Shown: piece after piece, positions 14,895 to 16,875 of the stretch
Layout: each line of letters begins with the position of its first letter
How positions within the stretch are numbered: position 1 is the stretch's first letter
Assembly: GCA_963205465.1 (NCBI GenBank)
Contig: CAUJKG010000326.1
Location: 1-16,875, forward strand
Direction of reading: 5' to 3'
Origin: Pseudomonadota bacterium
Lineage (GTDB): Bacteria; Pseudomonadota; Alphaproteobacteria; Rhizobiales; Xanthobacteraceae
DNA: 16,875 bases
Program-made: the position numbers and the translations under genes
The notes under the pieces: generated by a model
What the model was told of the DNA's origin: nothing
Databases searched by the model: none
Seen by the model: the letters and a program-made list of their open reading frames with translations, nothing else

Positions 14895-14923
14895 TCCCTA
14901 CGTCGCGTCTCCGGCGAGGTCAA
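14895..14923 (-). promoter_or_regulatory. Predicted sigma70 promoter of the riboswitch-crcB transcript
   Basis: On the minus strand TTGACC (14918-14923, five of six matches to TTGACA) is 17 bases from TAGGGA (14895-14900), a weak -10. Transcription would start near 14888, just before the aptamer, giving a leader of about 133 bases. The exact fit to the aptamer start supports the call. Confidence 0.55.
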
Positions 14924-14951
14924 ACCGGGCGGCTGCAATGCGTCTCTTCCT

Positions 14952-15590
14952 ATGGCGGCGCTTTCCCGGGTGTGGCAAAGACCGCGCGCTTTGCCAGAAC
15001 AGTTGCTCGCCTTCACGCTTTTTTCGTTCGCCGGTGCTGTGACGCCGGGGCCGAACAATACGATCTCCACGCTCTCCGGCGCGACCTTCGGCTTTCGCAG
15101 GACGCTGCCGCAGATCCTGGGCGTGTCCATTGGCTATCCCTTGATGTTTGCCGCACTCGGGCTTGGCCTCGGCAAACTCTTCGAGCTCTTGCCCTGGCTG
15201 CACGGCGCGATGCGTTATGTGGGTGCTGCGTTCCTGCTTTATCTCGCCTGGAAGCTCATCCGCGCGAATGCGCCGCAAACAGCGGGCAGCGCACGCCCGG
15301 TCGGGTTCATCGAAGCGTTCTTCTTCCAGTGGCTCAATCCGAAAGCCTGGTCGATCGCGCTTGGCGCGCTGGCGGCCTTCACGACGCCCGGGCTTTCTGC
15401 GAATGCGTTTCTGATCGAGGTCGGTATCTTCATGCTCGTCTCAGTGGCGGTGACCTTTCCCTCGCTGGCGCTGTGGTGCCTGTTCGGGGTCGCGATTGCG
15501 GCCATGCTGAAAGACGAAAAGAAACGGCGCATCTTCAACTATGTGCTTGCCGCAATTTTAGTGCTTTCGATCGCGGTGCTTTTTATCTGA
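14952..15590 (+). CDS. LysE/RhtB-family exporter
   Basis: A small inner-membrane protein with about six helices of the LysE superfamily, which exports amino acids or related small molecules. Signatures are FAGAVTPGPNNTISTLSGA, GVSIGYPLMF and FFFQWLNPKAWSIALGALAAF. The ATG at 14952 gives 212 residues but has no ribosome site. A TTG at 14991 would begin MPEQLLAFTLFSFAGAVTPGPNN-like sequence directly at the first helix, as is usual for the family, so the true start may be there. It is divergent from the fluoride-regulated crcB leader. The substrate is unknown. Confidence 0.88.
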   Translation: MAALSRVWQRPRALPEQLLAFTLFSFAGAVTPGPNNTISTLSGATFGFRRTLPQILGVSIGYPLMFAALGLGLGKLFELLPWLHGAMRYVGAAFLLYLAWKLIRANAPQTAGSARPVGFIEAFFFQWLNPKAWSIALGALAAFTTPGLSANAFLIEVGIFMLVSVAVTFPSLALWCLFGVAIAAMLKDEKKRRIFNYVLAAILVLSIAVLFI

Positions 15591-15657
15591 AGCTTGCTCG
15601 CTACCTGCGGGCGGGCGCTGTCATATAGGCGTTGCATGAATCGCTTAACCGGGCGCC

Positions 15658-16506
15658 ATGTTGCAAATACCGTTAGGCTTCAAGGATCAGCCCCTCGACT
15701 TCGATCCGGCCGCGAGCCGCAGGTTTCGCGCGCTCTTCATCTCGGACGTGCATCTAGGCTCCCGCGGATGCCAGGCCGATCTCTTCCTCAATTTCCTGCG
15801 CGATCACGATGCCGACGTGATCTATCTGGTCGGCGATATCGTGGACGGCTGGCGCATGCGCTCGTCGTGGTTCTGGCCGCAGGCGCATAACGACGTGGTG
15901 CAGAAGCTCCTGCGCAAGGCGCGCAAGGGCGCCCGCATCATTTATATCCCCGGCAATCACGACGAGTTTCTGCGCGACTATTACGGCACGCATTTCGGCG
16001 GCATCGAAGTGAGCGAAAGCGCGACCCATGAAGCCGCCGACGGCAAGAAGTTTCTGGTGCTGCATGGCGATGTCTTCGATGTGGTCGTGTGCCACGCGCG
16101 CTGGCTCGCTTATCTCGGTGACTGGGCTTACGACTTTGCGATCTTCGCGAACCGGCATTTCAATTTCTTCCGCCGCAAGCTCGGCTTTCCCTATTGGTCG
16201 CTGTCGAAATGGGCGAAGCAGAAGGTGAAGAACGCCGTGAACTTCATCGGCGAATTCGAGCAGGCGGTGGCGCTGGAAGCGCGTAAGCAGAACGTCGAAG
16301 GCGTGATCTGCGGGCATATCCATCACGCGGCGATCCACGACCTTTACGGCACCCGCTACATGAATTGCGGAGACTGGGTCGAAAGCTGCACCGCGCTCGC
16401 CGAACATTTTGACGGCACCTTCGAACTCCTGAGCTGGACGATCCCCGAGGCCGCCGCGATGCCGCCGGAGCTTTCCGCGCCGAAAGGCGTACCTGCGGCC
16501 GCATGA
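15658..16506 (+). CDS. LpxH-like metallophosphoesterase (UDP-2,3-diacylglucosamine diphosphatase family)
   Basis: A 282-residue calcineurin-like phosphoesterase with a complete dinuclear metal site: D30 and H32 (SDVHLG), D60 (VGDIVDGW), N100-H101 (PGNHDEF), H136 (VLHGDVFD), and H240 and H242 (CGHIHHA). LpxH cleaves UDP-2,3-diacylglucosamine to lipid X in lipid A synthesis. Alphaproteobacteria generally use the unrelated LpxI for that step, so this paralogue may act on another pyrophosphate or phosphate ester. Its stop overlaps the start of the next gene (ATGA at 16503-16506), which implies translational coupling to a glycosyltransferase and a shared envelope-lipid pathway. It lies 67 bases after the LysE gene and has only a weak ribosome site. 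Confidence 0.88.
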   Translation: MLQIPLGFKDQPLDFDPAASRRFRALFISDVHLGSRGCQADLFLNFLRDHDADVIYLVGDIVDGWRMRSSWFWPQAHNDVVQKLLRKARKGARIIYIPGNHDEFLRDYYGTHFGGIEVSESATHEAADGKKFLVLHGDVFDVVVCHARWLAYLGDWAYDFAIFANRHFNFFRRKLGFPYWSLSKWAKQKVKNAVNFIGEFEQAVALEARKQNVEGVICGHIHHAAIHDLYGTRYMNCGDWVESCTALAEHFDGTFELLSWTIPEAAAMPPELSAPKGVPAAA

Positions 16507-16875
16507 GGAAGGTTCTGATCGTCACCGATGCCTGGCATCCCCAGATCAACGGCGTGGTGCGGTCGCTGACCGAAATCGGAAAACAGGCGAAGGCATTCAA
16601 CTTTACCGCCGAATACCTGACGCCAAGCGGTTTCCATTCGATCGCCATGCCGGGTTATCCAGAAATCCGGCTTGCGCTCGCGTCGCCTGCGCAGGTCGCG
16701 CAGGAGATCGAACGCGCCGCGCCGGACTGCATTCATATTGCGACCGAAGGGCCGCTTGGGTTGCTCGCGCGACGTTATTGCCGCCAGCGGGGGCGCAGCT
16801 TCACGACGAGTTATCACACTCGCTTTCCTGAATATCTTTCGGCGCGGCTGCCGGTACCGTCCTGGCCGCTCGCTG
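16503..16875 (+). CDS. GT4-family glycosyltransferase, 3' end cut by window
   Basis: The first 124 codons of a glycosyltransferase of the GT4 (group 1) type. The visible N-terminal Rossmann domain shows VTDAWHPQINGVVRSL (residues 7-22), the acceptor-side loop typical of SqdX/MgtA/PimB-like enzymes, then IHIATEGPLGLLAR and TTSYHTRFPEYLSAR. The sugar-nucleotide-binding half lies outside the window. The ATG overlaps the stop of the upstream phosphoesterase as ATGA, so the two are almost certainly co-translated. Related enzymes add sugars to diacylglycerol or phospholipid acceptors; the donor and acceptor cannot be told here. Confidence 0.9.
   Translation, partial: MRKVLIVTDAWHPQINGVVRSLTEIGKQAKAFNFTAEYLTPSGFHSIAMPGYPEIRLALASPAQVAQEIERAAPDCIHIATEGPLGLLARRYCRQRGRSFTTSYHTRFPEYLSARLPVPSWPLA

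Overview
The window looks like the chromosome of a high-GC alphaproteobacterium of the order Hyphomicrobiales (Rhizobiales), probably near the Bradyrhizobium/Xanthobacteraceae group. This rests on the protein families, the GC-rich codon use, and two intergenic palindromic repeats (1141-1238 and 11992-12075) of types I recall as widespread in that order. No tRNA, rRNA, CRISPR array, transposase or phage gene was seen. No gene-free stretch exceeds 300 bases; the longest, 9669-9944, is a divergent promoter region.

Layout. 1-2110: the end of a DMT/EamA exporter (+), a stand-alone Lrp/AsnC ligand-binding protein (-), a palindromic repeat, and thiD for thiamine synthesis (+). 2123-3590: an OprB-type outer-membrane porin (-) with two Fur/Mur-like operator dyads around its likely promoter. 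3775-9668: a three-gene operon on the minus strand for a tripartite heavy-metal-type RND pump, in the order adaptor, pump, outer-membrane factor. 9945-11986: a divergent OmpR-family response regulator and histidine kinase that probably control the pump; a CTTACA-N5-CTTACA direct repeat lies between them and the pump operon. 12090-13751: an FAH-family hydrolase and an MgtC-like membrane protein (-). 13860-14393: inorganic pyrophosphatase (+). 14381-14755: a CrcB/FluC fluoride channel (-), tail-to-tail with pyrophosphatase and overlapping it by 13 bp. 14952-15590: a LysE-type exporter (+). 15658 to the right edge: an LpxH-like metallophosphoesterase overlapping the start of a GT4 glycosyltransferase that runs off the window.

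The strongest regulatory find is a fluoride riboswitch (crcB motif) in the 5' leader of the fluoride channel gene. It has a -35/-10 promoter just upstream. The 3' strand of its pseudoknot can alternatively form seven perfect base pairs with the channel's Shine-Dalgarno region, which suggests control of translation. Fluoride poisons pyrophosphatase, so the tail-to-tail neighbour is biologically apt.

A theme of ion handling runs through the window: a possible metal porin, a metal-type efflux pump with its two-component system, MgtC, and fluoride export beside a Mg-dependent, fluoride-sensitive enzyme. All functions are read from the sequence and from remembered family features; no database search was run.
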